64,000 nt of DNA. Origin: Rhizobium mayense (GTDB lineage Bacteria > Pseudomonadota > Alphaproteobacteria > Rhizobiales > Rhizobiaceae). Numbering within the stretch: the first letter of the stretch is position 1; each line of letters begins with the position of its first letter. Below the pieces are notes generated by a model. It had not been told where the DNA came from. It saw nothing but the letters and a program-made list of their open reading frames with translations, and did no database searches. This document shows positions 37,562-46,962 of the stretch, piece by piece. The stretch lies in assembly GCF_030272705.1 (NCBI RefSeq), contig NZ_JARFYM010000010.1, forward strand, positions 186,001-250,000, given 5' to 3'. A program made the translations under genes and the position numbers.

Positions 37562-38647
37562 ATGGCATCCACGCGCGCCGGACCCAATCTCAGCAGGATT
37601 GCAGCCTCGCTCGGCGTCTCCGTCGCAACCGTGTCCAATGCCCTTTCCGGCAAGGGACGTGTTTCGGCGGAGCTGGTCGAGCGCATACGCGCCACAGCCG
37701 CCGCGCTCGGCTATGTGCCGAGCCAGGCGGGCCGCGCGCTAAGGACCGGACGGAGCGGCGTTCTCGGCCTGGTTCTGCCCGATATTTCCAATCCGCTCTT
37801 CCCGCAAATCGCCCAGGCGGTCGAATATGCCGCCTCCGTCGCCGGCTACGGCATATTGATCGCCGATTCCCGCGGTGACATCGGCATGCAGACCGAAGCG
37901 ATCAACCGGTTGGTGGAACGCGGCGTCGACGGCATGGTGATCGTGCCGCGGCGCGGCACGCGCATCGCCGATGCCGGCTGTCCCGTGGCTGTCATCGACA
38001 CTCCCTCGACGCCAGGCAACACGGTCTCCGCCGACCACTGGCAGGGCGGCCGCGAGATCGCCACGCATCTCCGCGATCTCGGACATCGCAAGATTCTGCT
38101 GATCGGCGCGAGCAGCACCTCCAACGTGCAGAACGACCGCATCGGCGGCTTCAAATCCGCCCTCGACGCGACCATAAAGACCGAGGTTCTCTGGATCGAA
38201 AAACTGGAAGAGCAGAACGGCCCCGGCTGCCTGTTGGGACTGGCGGACAAGGCGCGGCAGGGTTTTACCGCCTTCGCAGCGCTCTCCGACCTGCATGCAT
38301 TGCGCGCACTCACCGAATTGCAGCGGGCCGGCATCGCCGTGCCGGACAGTGCGACCGTCACCGGTTTCGACGATCTCATCTGGTCGGCGGTCGTTACTCC
38401 CGCGCTCACCACAATGCGCATGGACATGGAGACGATTGCCGAGATCGCCATCGCGGCGCTGGTCAATGCCATCGAGAATGGCGGACCGATCGAAAAAGGG
38501 GGGCCGGGCGAAGCGGCTGCGGACGAGCCGCTGCCCGGTAGCCGACTCGTCACTGCAGAGAAATCGCGCGTGCCGATGCAGCTTGTCGTCCGTCAATCCT
38601 CCGGCCCCGGGCCGGCAAGAACGAACCTCTCAGCGGAGAACTCCTGA
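37562..38647 (+). CDS. LacI-family regulator of the purine salvage operon
   Basis: The 361-residue protein starts at ATG 37562 (MASTRAGPNLSRIA). The LacI helix-turn-helix NLSRIAASLGVSVATVSNALSGKGRVS is at residues 8-34, followed by the hinge and a periplasmic-binding-protein-like ligand domain. The C-terminal 40 residues are long for the family. It is the first gene of a rightward run with an ABC importer, nucleoside hydrolase and adenine deaminase, and ends one base before the next start. The ligand is probably a purine nucleoside or base, by context only. Confidence 0.9.
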   Translation: MASTRAGPNLSRIAASLGVSVATVSNALSGKGRVSAELVERIRATAAALGYVPSQAGRALRTGRSGVLGLVLPDISNPLFPQIAQAVEYAASVAGYGILIADSRGDIGMQTEAINRLVERGVDGMVIVPRRGTRIADAGCPVAVIDTPSTPGNTVSADHWQGGREIATHLRDLGHRKILLIGASSTSNVQNDRIGGFKSALDATIKTEVLWIEKLEEQNGPGCLLGLADKARQGFTAFAALSDLHALRALTELQRAGIAVPDSATVTGFDDLIWSAVVTPALTTMRMDMETIAEIAIAALVNAIENGGPIEKGGPGEAAADEPLPGSRLVTAEKSRVPMQLVVRQSSGPGPARTNLSAENS

Positions 38648-38648
38648 T

Positions 38649-39671
38649 ATGAAACGACTGCTTCTGGCCTCAGTCACGTTGCTTGCGCTCTCGTCGCTTG
38701 GCGCGCAAGCAGAGGAACGGACCCTCACCATTTCCGTCTATGCCTTCGCTCAGGACGATTACAAAAAGCTCGTCTACGATCCCTTCGAAGCCAAATGCGG
38801 CTGCAAGCTGGTGGTCGAAACCGGCAACAGCGTCGAGCGTTTGGCAAAGATGCAGGAAAACAAGGCCAATCCGGTCGTCGATATGGCCGTCGTCTCCATG
38901 GCGGATGCGCTGCAGGCCTCCCGTGCCGGCCTGATCGACAAGATCGACACCTCGAAGCTCAGCAACTTCAACAAGCTCTACGACATCGCCAAGGACCCGA
39001 ATGGCGACGGCATGAGCGTCGGCTACACGTTCTACGCCACCTCGATCGCCTATCGTCCAGACAAGATGAAGATCGATTCCTGGACCGATCTCCTGAAGCC
39101 GGAATATGTCGGCCACATCGCGTGGCCGAACGTCACCACCAATCAGGGCCCGCCGGCGCTCTATATGCTGGGCCTCGCGCTCGGCAAGAATACGCCCGAC
39201 CTCGCCGCCCCGATCGCTGCTATCGGCGAGCACAAGGGCGATATCGTTACCTTCTACGAGAAATCCTCGCAGCTCGTGCAACTGATGCAGCAGGAAGAAA
39301 TCTGGGCCGCCCCGATCGGCCGCTTCTCCTGGGCCGGCTTCACCAAGCTCGATGTGCCCGTCGCCTGGGCGGCACCGAAGGAAGGCCAGACCGGCGGCAT
39401 GAACGTCATGGTCGTCACCAAGGGTTCGAAGAACCAGGATCTCGCCATGCAGTTCATGGACTTCTGGCTCTCAACCGAGGTCCAGACGGCGCTCGCCATG
39501 AAGCTGGTCGACAGCCCCGCCAACAAGGAAGTGAAGCTGCCCGACGATGTCGCCAACAACCTGACTTACGGAGAAGATACGGCAAAAAGCCTGAAGCTCA
39601 TTCCGTCCGCCGTCGCCCTCGATCAGCGCGATGGCTGGGTCAAAGAATGGAACGACAAGGTCGGCCAATAA
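38649..39671 (+). CDS. ABC transporter periplasmic binding protein, polyamine/iron class
   Basis: The ATG at 38649 follows CGGAGAA and gives 340 residues, far shorter than the frame that runs back into the regulator. A signal peptide (MKRLLLASVTLLALSSLGAQA) precedes a PotD/AfuA-type bacterial extracellular binding domain, with ISVYAFAQDDYKKLVYDPFEAKCGCKLV at the mature start. The CGC triplet is unusual. Binding proteins known for nucleosides are mostly of the BmpA type; this one is not. Its operon partners suggest a purine compound as ligand. A hairpin with T6 follows. Confidence 0.88.
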   Translation: MKRLLLASVTLLALSSLGAQAEERTLTISVYAFAQDDYKKLVYDPFEAKCGCKLVVETGNSVERLAKMQENKANPVVDMAVVSMADALQASRAGLIDKIDTSKLSNFNKLYDIAKDPNGDGMSVGYTFYATSIAYRPDKMKIDSWTDLLKPEYVGHIAWPNVTTNQGPPALYMLGLALGKNTPDLAAPIAAIGEHKGDIVTFYEKSSQLVQLMQQEEIWAAPIGRFSWAGFTKLDVPVAWAAPKEGQTGGMNVMVVTKGSKNQDLAMQFMDFWLSTEVQTALAMKLVDSPANKEVKLPDDVANNLTYGEDTAKSLKLIPSAVALDQRDGWVKEWNDKVGQ

Positions 39672-39684
39672 CCCCGCCTCGAAA

Positions 39685-39727
39685 CGATATCCCGGCCGTG
39701 ACGTCGGCATATCGCCCGCCGTTTTTT
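39685..39727 (+). terminator. Attenuating hairpin after binding-protein gene
   Basis: CGATAT...ATATCG (39685-39714) with inner CCG/CGG pairs overlaps a second short stem CGGC/GCCG that runs straight into TTTTTT (39722-39727). It lies in the only large gap of the operon and could let more transcript end after the binding-protein gene. Confidence 0.45.
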
Positions 39728-39758
39728 ATCCACTTCCCTTTCGTGAAGGTTAGTCTCG

Positions 39759-40589
39759 ATGTTCCAGAATAGGGCCGAAGCTCTGGCGCTTGCCCTGCCC
39801 GCGGCGGTGTTCGTCACGGTGGTCTTCCTTGCGCCGGTGCTGATCCTGCTGTCGGAGGGCTTTCATATCGCCCCCGGCGGCTGGACGCTTTCGGCCTATA
39901 CCGCCTTCTTCTCGGAGTCTCTGAACCAGACGGTCTTCCTGCGTACGCTGAGACTCGGTGTCGAAGTTACCGCCGTTTCCGCTGTCATCGGCTACGCTGC
40001 CGCCTTCAGCATCGTCAACCTGCCGCCGAAGGGCAAGGGGCGCATGGTCGGCCTGGTGATACTGCCGCTCATGATTTCGCCGGTGGCGCGCACCTATGCC
40101 TGGATCGTCATCCTCGGCCGTACCGGCATCGTCAATAAGGTGGTTCAAGGCCTTGGTTTGAGCAGCGAGCCGCTGCGCATGCTGTTCAGCGAAACCGCCG
40201 TCTTCATCGGGCTCCTTCAGCTCTTCCTGCCGTTGATGATCCTGTCCTTGATCAGCGCGCTCGAGAACATGCCGAAGGACGCCATTCCCGCGGCACGAGT
40301 CCTTGGCGCCAACTGGTTCCAGGTATTCTGGAAAGTGGTGCTGCCGCTGACGCGCGAAGGCCTGGTGATCGGCGGGACGCTGGTCTTCACCGGCTCGCTG
40401 ACGGCCTATATCACACCGGCGATTCTCGGCGGTTCCAAGGTGTTGATGCTGGAAACGCTGCTTTATCAGCGAATCGCGGTTTCCAACGACTATGTTTCCG
40501 CAAGTGTGATCGCTTTCATCCTCATCGTCATGAGTTTCGGCGCCAATCTGGTGCTGAAGCGGCTTGCCACGGCGAGGACCCGGACATGA
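39759..40589 (+). CDS. ABC transporter permease, PotB class
   Basis: The 276-residue permease has six predicted membrane helices and the EAA coupling loop IPAARVLGANWFQVFWKVVLPLT near residue 185. It resembles the first permease of spermidine/putrescine importers. GAAGG precedes the start. It overlaps the next permease gene by four bases, so the two subunits are likely made in equal amounts. Confidence 0.9.
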   Translation: MFQNRAEALALALPAAVFVTVVFLAPVLILLSEGFHIAPGGWTLSAYTAFFSESLNQTVFLRTLRLGVEVTAVSAVIGYAAAFSIVNLPPKGKGRMVGLVILPLMISPVARTYAWIVILGRTGIVNKVVQGLGLSSEPLRMLFSETAVFIGLLQLFLPLMILSLISALENMPKDAIPAARVLGANWFQVFWKVVLPLTREGLVIGGTLVFTGSLTAYITPAILGGSKVLMLETLLYQRIAVSNDYVSASVIAFILIVMSFGANLVLKRLATARTRT

Positions 40590-41365
40590 TGCGCCGCCTG
40601 TTCTCTCCGCTCGTCCTCTTCCTGCTGCTGGTCTTCCTGATCGGCCCCTTCATCATCATCGTCGCAGCCTCATTGTCGGGCGGCGAGACGTTGGCCTTTC
40701 CGCCGCAGGGCCTTTCGCTGCGCTGGGTCGCGAAGGTCTTCACCGTCGACAGCTTTCGCGCAAGCTTCGCCATGTCGATGTTTCTAGCGATCGGCGGCAC
40801 GTTGCTTGCGCTGATCCTCGGCATTCCGGCCGCCTACGCGCTGTCGCGCTATAAGCTGCCGGGTGGCGAGACGATCCGCACGATGGTTTCCATACCGATC
40901 ATCGTGCCAGGCATCATCGTCGGTCTGGCGATCCTGCGCTACCTCGTCGTGCCCTTCTCCTTCGACATCACGCTGGCGCTGTTCTTTGCGCATACGGCGC
41001 TGGTGCTGCCTTATGCCGTGCGCGTGGTCTCGGCCAGCCTCAACAACCTGCGCTCCGATATGGAAGAGGCTGCCGTGCTGCTCGGTTCGTCGCGGCTCGG
41101 CGCTTTTTTCCGCGTGGTGCTGCCGAATATTCGCAGCGGCGTGCTCGCGGCCTTCATCCTGGGCTTCGTCACCAGTTTCAATCAGGTGCCGGTGTCGCTG
41201 TTTCTCGCCAAGCCGGGCGTGCAGACGCTGCCGATCGACATGCTCGGCTATATGGAAACGACCTACGATCCTTCCGTCGCCGCGCTGTCGGCGCTGCTTG
41301 CCTTCCTCTCCATCGGCATCGTCTTCCTTGCCGAGCGCTTCCTAGGATTTTCCCGCTATGTCTGA
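40586..41365 (+). CDS. ABC transporter permease, PotC class
   Basis: The 259-residue second permease has six helices and the coupling loop MEEAAVLLGSSRLGAFFRVVLPNI near residue 155. It pairs with the preceding PotB-like subunit. It overlaps the upstream gene by four bases and the ATPase gene by eight. Confidence 0.9.
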   Translation: MMRRLFSPLVLFLLLVFLIGPFIIIVAASLSGGETLAFPPQGLSLRWVAKVFTVDSFRASFAMSMFLAIGGTLLALILGIPAAYALSRYKLPGGETIRTMVSIPIIVPGIIVGLAILRYLVVPFSFDITLALFFAHTALVLPYAVRVVSASLNNLRSDMEEAAVLLGSSRLGAFFRVVLPNIRSGVLAAFILGFVTSFNQVPVSLFLAKPGVQTLPIDMLGYMETTYDPSVAALSALLAFLSIGIVFLAERFLGFSRYV

Positions 41366-42386
41366 TCCCTCCTACCTCAAGCTGGACAGGCTGACGCTCG
41401 GCTATGGCGACACGGTCGCGGTCAAGGACCTCAATCTGTCGATCGGCAAAGGCGAGCTCGTGGCCCTGCTCGGCCCCTCCGGCTGCGGCAAGACGACGAC
41501 GATGCGGGCGATCGCCGGGCTGCTCGCGCCAGCCTCAGGCAAAATCAGCCTCGACGGCGCCGACATCACCCGCGTCTCTGCTAACAAGCGCGCTGTCGGC
41601 CTGGTCTTCCAATCCTACGCGCTGTTTCCGCATCTGACCGTCTATGAAAACGTCGCCTTCGGCCTGCGTCTCAAGGGTATGCGCGGCAACGATCTGGACG
41701 CCCGCGTCGGTGCCGGCCTGAAATCCGTGGGGCTCGCCAACTTTTCCGGTCGCAAGCCCGGCGAATTGTCCGGCGGCCAGCAGCAGCGCGTGGCGCTGGC
41801 GCGATCCATGGTGATGGAGCCGAAGGTATTGCTGCTCGACGAGCCGCTGTCGAACCTCGACGCGCGCCTGCGCCTGGAAATGCGAACTGAGCTGCAACGG
41901 GTTCAGAAGGAAACCGGCGTGACGATGATCTTCGTCACCCATGACCAGGTGGAGGCCTTAGCGCTCGCCGACCGCATCATCGTCATGCTCAACGGCGGCA
42001 TCGAGCAGATCGGCACGCCGGAGGATATCTACAACCGGCCAATTTCGGCCTTCGTTGCCGATTTCGTCGGCTTCGAAAATGTCTTCGCGCTAGAGAACGG
42101 CAAGCTGAAGACGGCGAGCGGCGCCGTCACGCTTTCCGCCCCCTCGCCATCGTCTGCGGCGGGACTGGCCTGGCGGCCGCGCACGGTGACCCTAGGTTCT
42201 GGTCCTTTCCAGGGCACCGTGCGCGGCACGTCTTTCGCCGGCAACAGCCGCGAATATTTGCTCGACACGCCGCTCGGGCCAATCAAGGCCGAGGTGGATG
42301 CGGCGGCAGCCGTGCACGCCATGGGCAGCGAGCTTGCCTTCGACCTGCCAGTCGCGGCCGCGGCATCACTCGCGAAATACAGGTAA
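41358..42386 (+). CDS. ABC transporter ATPase, PotA class
   Basis: The 342-residue ATPase has Walker A GPSGCGKTTT near 38, Q-loop VFQSYALFPHLTVYENVAFGL, signature [14 protein letters not shown] and DEPLSNLD, then a C-terminal TOBE domain (about 240-335). These are marks of the polyamine/iron/sulfate importer group. It overlaps the permease gene by eight bases and ends four bases before the nucleoside hydrolase gene. Confidence 0.93.
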   Translation: MSDPSYLKLDRLTLGYGDTVAVKDLNLSIGKGELVALLGPSGCGKTTTMRAIAGLLAPASGKISLDGADITRVSANKRAVGLVFQSYALFPHLTVYENVAFGLRLKGMRGNDLDARVGAGLKSVGLANFSGRKPGELSGGQQQRVALARSMVMEPKVLLLDEPLSNLDARLRLEMRTELQRVQKETGVTMIFVTHDQVEALALADRIIVMLNGGIEQIGTPEDIYNRPISAFVADFVGFENVFALENGKLKTASGAVTLSAPSPSSAAGLAWRPRTVTLGSGPFQGTVRGTSFAGNSREYLLDTPLGPIKAEVDAAAAVHAMGSELAFDLPVAAAASLAKYR

Positions 42387-42390
42387 GGCC

Positions 42391-43314
42391 ATGGGGATCT
42401 GGATCGATACCGACATGGGGTTCGACGATATCGGCGCCATTCTGGTGGTGGCGCATTCGGGCCTCGCGATCGACGGCGTTTCGCTGGTGAGCGGCAATGC
42501 GCCGCTGGCGCAGGTGCGCGCCAATGCGGCCAATGCCGCCGCCGCCTTCGACTGGGAATTTCCGATCCATACCGGCCGCGAATTGCCGGTGCTTTCCAAG
42601 CTGGAAACGGCGCAGCGCATTCTTGGACAAAGCGGCATACCGACCACGGGCAAGAGCCTGCCGCCGGCGGGTGAGCTGCCGGCAAGCGATGCCTTCACCG
42701 CCCTCTGCAATTGGCTGGAGGACGGCACGGAGCCGAAGCGCATCCTCGCGCTCGGGCCGCTTACCAATATCGCCGCGCTGGCGCTGGCCCGGCCCGATCT
42801 TGCCGCGCGCATCGACGAGCTCACCTGGATGGGCGGCGGCGTGACGTCAGGCAATCATACCGCGTCGGCCGAATTCAACGCTTATGCCGATCCGGAAGCG
42901 CTTGCGATCGTGCTCGCCCACGGCCTGCCGCTGCGGATGGTCGACCTCGACATCTGCCGAAAGGTGCTGGCGCGGCCTGACGATGTCGACCGCGTGCGCC
43001 AGGCTGGCGGCAAAAACGCCGAACTCCTCGGTGATCTCCTCGGCGGCTACGTCAACATCGCCATCAGCCGCGGCCGTCCTGCCATGGCAATCTACGATCC
43101 GACCGCCGCCGCCATTTTCATCGCCCCGGAGATCGCGAGACTCCAGCGTGGCCGGATCGATGTCGAACTGCACGGACAGCACACCCGCGGGCGCACCGTC
43201 GTCGAGACGCGCGCCTCCCATGCCGAATTCAACGCACATTTTGCCGCCGAGATCGACGCTGACCAAGCGCGCGTCATTATTTTCGAGGCGATGATCAACG
43301 AGGCACGCCGATGA
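42391..43314 (+). CDS. Nucleoside hydrolase (IUNH family)
   Basis: The ATG at 42391, four bases after the ATPase stop, gives 307 residues. The calcium-binding N-terminus is IDTDMGFDD (D-x-D-x-G-x-D-D), followed by LALGPLTNIAALA, WMGGG and the base-side region with NAYADPEAL and late Asp in YDPTAAAIF. It hydrolyses a ribonucleoside to ribose and free base in the cytosol. With the adenine deaminase next door, adenosine or a related purine nucleoside is the likely substrate. It overlaps ade by four bases. Confidence 0.93.
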   Translation: MGIWIDTDMGFDDIGAILVVAHSGLAIDGVSLVSGNAPLAQVRANAANAAAAFDWEFPIHTGRELPVLSKLETAQRILGQSGIPTTGKSLPPAGELPASDAFTALCNWLEDGTEPKRILALGPLTNIAALALARPDLAARIDELTWMGGGVTSGNHTASAEFNAYADPEALAIVLAHGLPLRMVDLDICRKVLARPDDVDRVRQAGGKNAELLGDLLGGYVNIAISRGRPAMAIYDPTAAAIFIAPEIARLQRGRIDVELHGQHTRGRTVVETRASHAEFNAHFAAEIDADQARVIIFEAMINEARR

Positions 43315-45098
43315 CCCAACATACCCTAAGCGAGCCCGCCGATCTCAATTTGCCCGATTTGCGCGCCCGCGCGGTCGCTGCCGCCCGGGGCGATGCGCCT
43401 TTCGACCTGCTGATTGTGGGTGGTCGTCTGGTCGACATGGTGACCGGCCAGATCCGCGCCGCTGATATCGGCGTCGTCGGCGCACTGATTGCGAGCGTCC
43501 ATGCGCCGGGCGGCAGCGCGGATGCAGCTCAGACGATCGACGCCGGAGGCGCCTTTGTCTCCCCTGGCCTGATCGATACGCATATGCACATCGAGAGCTC
43601 GATGGTGACGCCGGCCGCCTATACCGAAGCCGTGTTGCCGCACGGTGTCACGACCGTTGTCTGGGATCCGCATGAATTCGGCAATGTGCACGGTCTGGAC
43701 GGCATGCGCTGGGCGATCGAGGCGACGCGATCGCTGCCGCTTCGTGTCATCCCGCTTGCGCCCTCCTGCGTGCCCTCCGCGCCCGGCCTGGAGCTGGCGG
43801 GCGCCGATTTCGATGCTTCCGCGATGGCCGACATGCTGGCCTGGCGTGAGATCGGCGGCGTCGCCGAGGTCATGACGATGCGCGGCGTCATCGACGGCGA
43901 TCCGCGGGCGAGCGCGATCGTCAATGCCGGGCTCCAATCCGGCAAGCTGGTATGCGGCCATGCCCGCGGGCTGGAAGGCGCCGATCTCAACGCTTTCATG
44001 GCGGCCGGGGTTTCTTCCGACCACGAACTCACCTCCGGCGCCGATCTTCTTGCCAAACTATCTGCAGGCATGACCATCGAGCTGCGCGGTTCGCACGACC
44101 ATCTGCTCAAGCAATTCGTCGAGGTCATCAACAATCTCGGCTTTATGCCGCAGACGGTGACGCTTTGCACGGACGACGTCTTTCCCGACGAACTGCATTT
44201 CGACGGCGGCCTGGACGACGTTGTCCGGCGCCTGGTGCGCGACGGCCTCAAGGCCGAATGGGCGTTAAGGGCAGCGACGTTGAACGCCGCCATGCGGCTC
44301 GGTCGCCGCGATCTAGGCCTCATCGCCGCCGGCCGCCGCGCCGATATCGTGCTTTTTGAGGATCTCTACACTTTCAAAGCGAAGCAGGTGATCGCCAGCG
44401 GCAAGATCATTGCCGAGGCCGGCCAGATCATCGGCGCGGTTGACCAACTCGACACCACGCCGTTGCGGAATTCCGTCAAGCTTGCGCCTCTCAGCGAAGA
44501 TGATTTCCGCGTGCCGGCTACCGGCAATCGCGTGAGCCTCGCAACGATCGACCAGCCGCGCTTTACACAATGGGGCGAGGTTGAAGCCGATGTGGCGGAC
44601 GGATTTGTGGTGCCGTCGGCTGGGACCACCATGATCGCGGTCGCGCATCGCCACGGCAAGGCCGATGGACGACCGCGCGTCGGCTTTCTGACCGGCTGGG
44701 GAGAATGGCGCGGCGCCTTCTGCACGACGGTCTCGCATGACAGCCACAATCTCACGGTTTTCGGCGGCAACGTCAGAGACATGACGGTTGCAGCCAATGC
44801 CGTCATCGCCGCCGGCGGCGGCATGGCCGTTGCTTCGGACGGTCAAGTCGACATGCTGCTACCCCTGCCCGTCTCCGGGCTGGTTGCGACGACACCGCTC
44901 GAGGAAACCGCCCAGGCCTTCCGCTCGATCCGCAAGGCAATGGAAAAAATTGTCGACTGGCGGCCGCCTTACCTCGTCTTCAAGGCCTGCTTCGGTGCGA
45001 CGCTCGCCTGCAACATCGGGCCGCATCAGACGGATCGCGGGATCGCCGATGTGGTGACCGGCAAGGTGCTGGAGACGCCAGTCATAGTTGCGGCTTAG
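43311..45098 (+). CDS. ade: Adenine deaminase
   Basis: The 595-residue metal enzyme deaminates adenine to hypoxanthine. Family marks: GLIDTHMHIESSMVTP, WDPHEFGNVHG, AGVSSDHELTSG, LCTDDVFPDEL and a C-terminal Ade domain with VRDMTVAANAV and GGGMAVASDG. Length fits E. coli Ade (588). Its ATG overlaps the nucleoside hydrolase stop. Together they would turn adenosine into ribose, hypoxanthine and ammonia. It ends the operon and converges with the hydrolase gene at 45129. Confidence 0.95.
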   Translation: MTQHTLSEPADLNLPDLRARAVAAARGDAPFDLLIVGGRLVDMVTGQIRAADIGVVGALIASVHAPGGSADAAQTIDAGGAFVSPGLIDTHMHIESSMVTPAAYTEAVLPHGVTTVVWDPHEFGNVHGLDGMRWAIEATRSLPLRVIPLAPSCVPSAPGLELAGADFDASAMADMLAWREIGGVAEVMTMRGVIDGDPRASAIVNAGLQSGKLVCGHARGLEGADLNAFMAAGVSSDHELTSGADLLAKLSAGMTIELRGSHDHLLKQFVEVINNLGFMPQTVTLCTDDVFPDELHFDGGLDDVVRRLVRDGLKAEWALRAATLNAAMRLGRRDLGLIAAGRRADIVLFEDLYTFKAKQVIASGKIIAEAGQIIGAVDQLDTTPLRNSVKLAPLSEDDFRVPATGNRVSLATIDQPRFTQWGEVEADVADGFVVPSAGTTMIAVAHRHGKADGRPRVGFLTGWGEWRGAFCTTVSHDSHNLTVFGGNVRDMTVAANAVIAAGGGMAVASDGQVDMLLPLPVSGLVATTPLEETAQAFRSIRKAMEKIVDWRPPYLVFKACFGATLACNIGPHQTDRGIADVVTGKVLETPVIVAA

Positions 45099-45128
45099 CC
45101 GAAGGCGGGGATCATCGAGAACTGCCTT

Positions 45129-46130
45129 TTACACGCTTGGGCCTCGGCCCAGACACTGCCTCACGAAACGCGTGATTTCCTCGGCCAGCTCTCGATCCTC
45201 CGGCGCTCCCGTAAAACCGCCATGCGGCATGGCTTCGAAGACGTGAAGCTCGACGGGAATTTCTGCGCGGCGCAGGAAGCGATGCATGCGAACGGCATTA
45301 GACAGGAAGAGATCCCGCGTCCCACTTTGCAGAAAGGTCGGCGGGAAGCCCTTCGAAAAGTCGCCGAAGAGCGGTGACAGATAGGGATGGGCGAGATCCG
45401 CTCCCTGTGCATAGAGCAGGTTGTTCGGCATCAGCGATCCCGGCAGGACGACATCAACCAGCCGATTGACCTGGAAGCTATCCCCCGACTCCGTGAGATC
45501 CAGTTCCGGCGAGAGAAGAACCAGCGCGGCGGGCAGCGGCAAGCCTTCATCGCGGGCTCGCAATATCATGGCAGCCGCGAGATTGCCGCCGGCCGAACGT
45601 CCGCCGATGACGATGTTCTCTGGCTTATATTGATCCAGCACATGGCGATAGACCGTCATGCAATCATCGAGCGCCTCCGGATAGGGATGCTCCGGCGGCA
45701 TCCGGTAGTCTATGCCGTAGCAACGAATGCCGTGCTGGTCGGCCTGGGTCTGTGCGCCGGCGCGGCAGGCGGCTCCGCCGCCCATGACCAGTGCGCCGCC
45801 ATGCAGATCGATATAGGCATAGTCCTCCGGGAAAGCGCGGCTTGGTGTGGCGATGTGGACGCAGGCTTCCTCGATCTGCACCGTCTCTACGCTTGCATGC
45901 GCTTGCGCCGCCAGCCTTTCGGCGGCTGCCCGATAGTAGACGTCGGCGAAGGCCTTCAGCTTCATCCAGCCGTTGAAATCGCTGACGTCAGGCATGACAT
46001 GCAGCGCATTCAAGGGGATGCCGTCTTCTCCGACTGCCCGACGTAGCGCCGCCTGCGCCTGCTGGCTTATGGAAGCCGGAAACGGCACCGTCCGTTCCGG
46101 CAGTTTCACCCCCTTGCATTTATCGTCCAT
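45129..46130 (-). CDS. Alpha/beta hydrolase, HSL (hormone-sensitive lipase-like) family
   Basis: The 333-residue hydrolase has the HSL oxyanion motif HGGA in IDLHGGALVMGGG, the nucleophile elbow GGRSAGG, the acid in SGTRDLFLSN and the catalytic His in AMPHGGF. It probably acts on short-chain esters or lactones in the cytosol. It lies 51 bases downstream of a TetR gene on the same strand and is likely controlled by it. The substrate is unknown. Confidence 0.9.
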   Translation of the reverse strand: MDDKCKGVKLPERTVPFPASISQQAQAALRRAVGEDGIPLNALHVMPDVSDFNGWMKLKAFADVYYRAAAERLAAQAHASVETVQIEEACVHIATPSRAFPEDYAYIDLHGGALVMGGGAACRAGAQTQADQHGIRCYGIDYRMPPEHPYPEALDDCMTVYRHVLDQYKPENIVIGGRSAGGNLAAAMILRARDEGLPLPAALVLLSPELDLTESGDSFQVNRLVDVVLPGSLMPNNLLYAQGADLAHPYLSPLFGDFSKGFPPTFLQSGTRDLFLSNAVRMHRFLRRAEIPVELHVFEAMPHGGFTGAPEDRELAEEITRFVRQCLGRGPSV

Positions 46131-46181
46131 GATGTCTCCCGGCTCGTTGTCGGCGAATGGATACTGACGTCTTGATCGTTA

Positions 46182-46757
46182 TCAGGGAGCGGCAACCGGC
46201 CAGTTTCGCAGCGTCACATCGAGCGCATCCAGGCTTCGCGACCATGAGGCTTCGGGATCGGGTGAGCTGTGCGAGAAGCTGCCCGCCAGCTCCAGCGTCA
46301 CGAACCCCATGAAGAAGCCGCCCAACAGGCGCACGGCATGAACTTGCTCGACATCCGGAAGATCATAGCTGCTCAGGACAACCCGCATCATCTGCGCGAT
46401 CATCGGGCCGGTGCTTCCGCTCGCCTCGTCCGAAGGCAGAGGATGCCTCGCGGCAGCAAAACGACCGGGATGCTCACGTGCATAGTCACGATAGACATTG
46501 GCAAGCGCAACCAGCGCCTCCTTGCCGGCTCGGCCGGCCAGCGCTTCGGCGGAACGGGCCGCAATCTCGCTCAGCGCCAGCCGCGCGATCCTGCGTTTCA
46601 GGTCATCGAAGCTCGCTATGTGTGAATAGAGGCTCGCCTGCTTGACGTTGAAGTGCTTTGCCAGCGCGGCCCCGGTAATATGTGCAAACCCGATCTCGTC
46701 AGCCAGCTCCGCCCCGGCCTGAACAAGCCGTTCCGCAGTCAATCCAGCACGCGCCAT
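46182..46757 (-). CDS. TetR-family regulator with WHG-type C-terminal domain
   Basis: The 191-residue regulator has the helix-turn-helix at residues 10-55 (VQAGAELADEIGFAHITGAALAKHFNVKQASLYSHIASFDDLK) and a C-terminal domain like that of WHG-containing TetR proteins (GGFFMGFVTLELAG). Two identical-form palindromes lie 10-43 bases before its start, so it should repress itself and the downstream hydrolase. Confidence 0.9.
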   Translation of the reverse strand: MARAGLTAERLVQAGAELADEIGFAHITGAALAKHFNVKQASLYSHIASFDDLKRRIARLALSEIAARSAEALAGRAGKEALVALANVYRDYAREHPGRFAAARHPLPSDEASGSTGPMIAQMMRVVLSSYDLPDVEQVHAVRLLGGFFMGFVTLELAGSFSHSSPDPEASWSRSLDALDVTLRNWPVAAP

Positions 46758-46766
46758 TTATCGTTC

Positions 46767-46800
46767 CTAATGCCATTAGCTTTAAACCTAATTACATTAG
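46767..46800. promoter_or_regulatory. Tandem CTAAT-N3-ATTAG operators
   Basis: CTAATGCCATTAG (46767-46779) and CTAATTACATTAG (46788-46800) are perfect 5-base palindromes with three-base spacers, 21 bases apart, that is two helical turns on the same face. They sit just upstream of the TetR start. The rest of the 456-base gap to 47213 holds the repeat at 46963-47105; no gene is seen in it. Confidence 0.78.
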
Positions 46801-46962
46801 TTTTCTAGCTGAGATCAATCCCAAAGTCGCCACCTGGCACAGCTCGCTCACAATTTCGGGCGGCATCCGACGGATCGCGGAAATGCGACGTCGTGACAGG
46901 GCACGTGTTGATGACACCAGTGCTTGGAGAGGTTTGAGAGGTTGATGTGATCTGCAAAGTAG

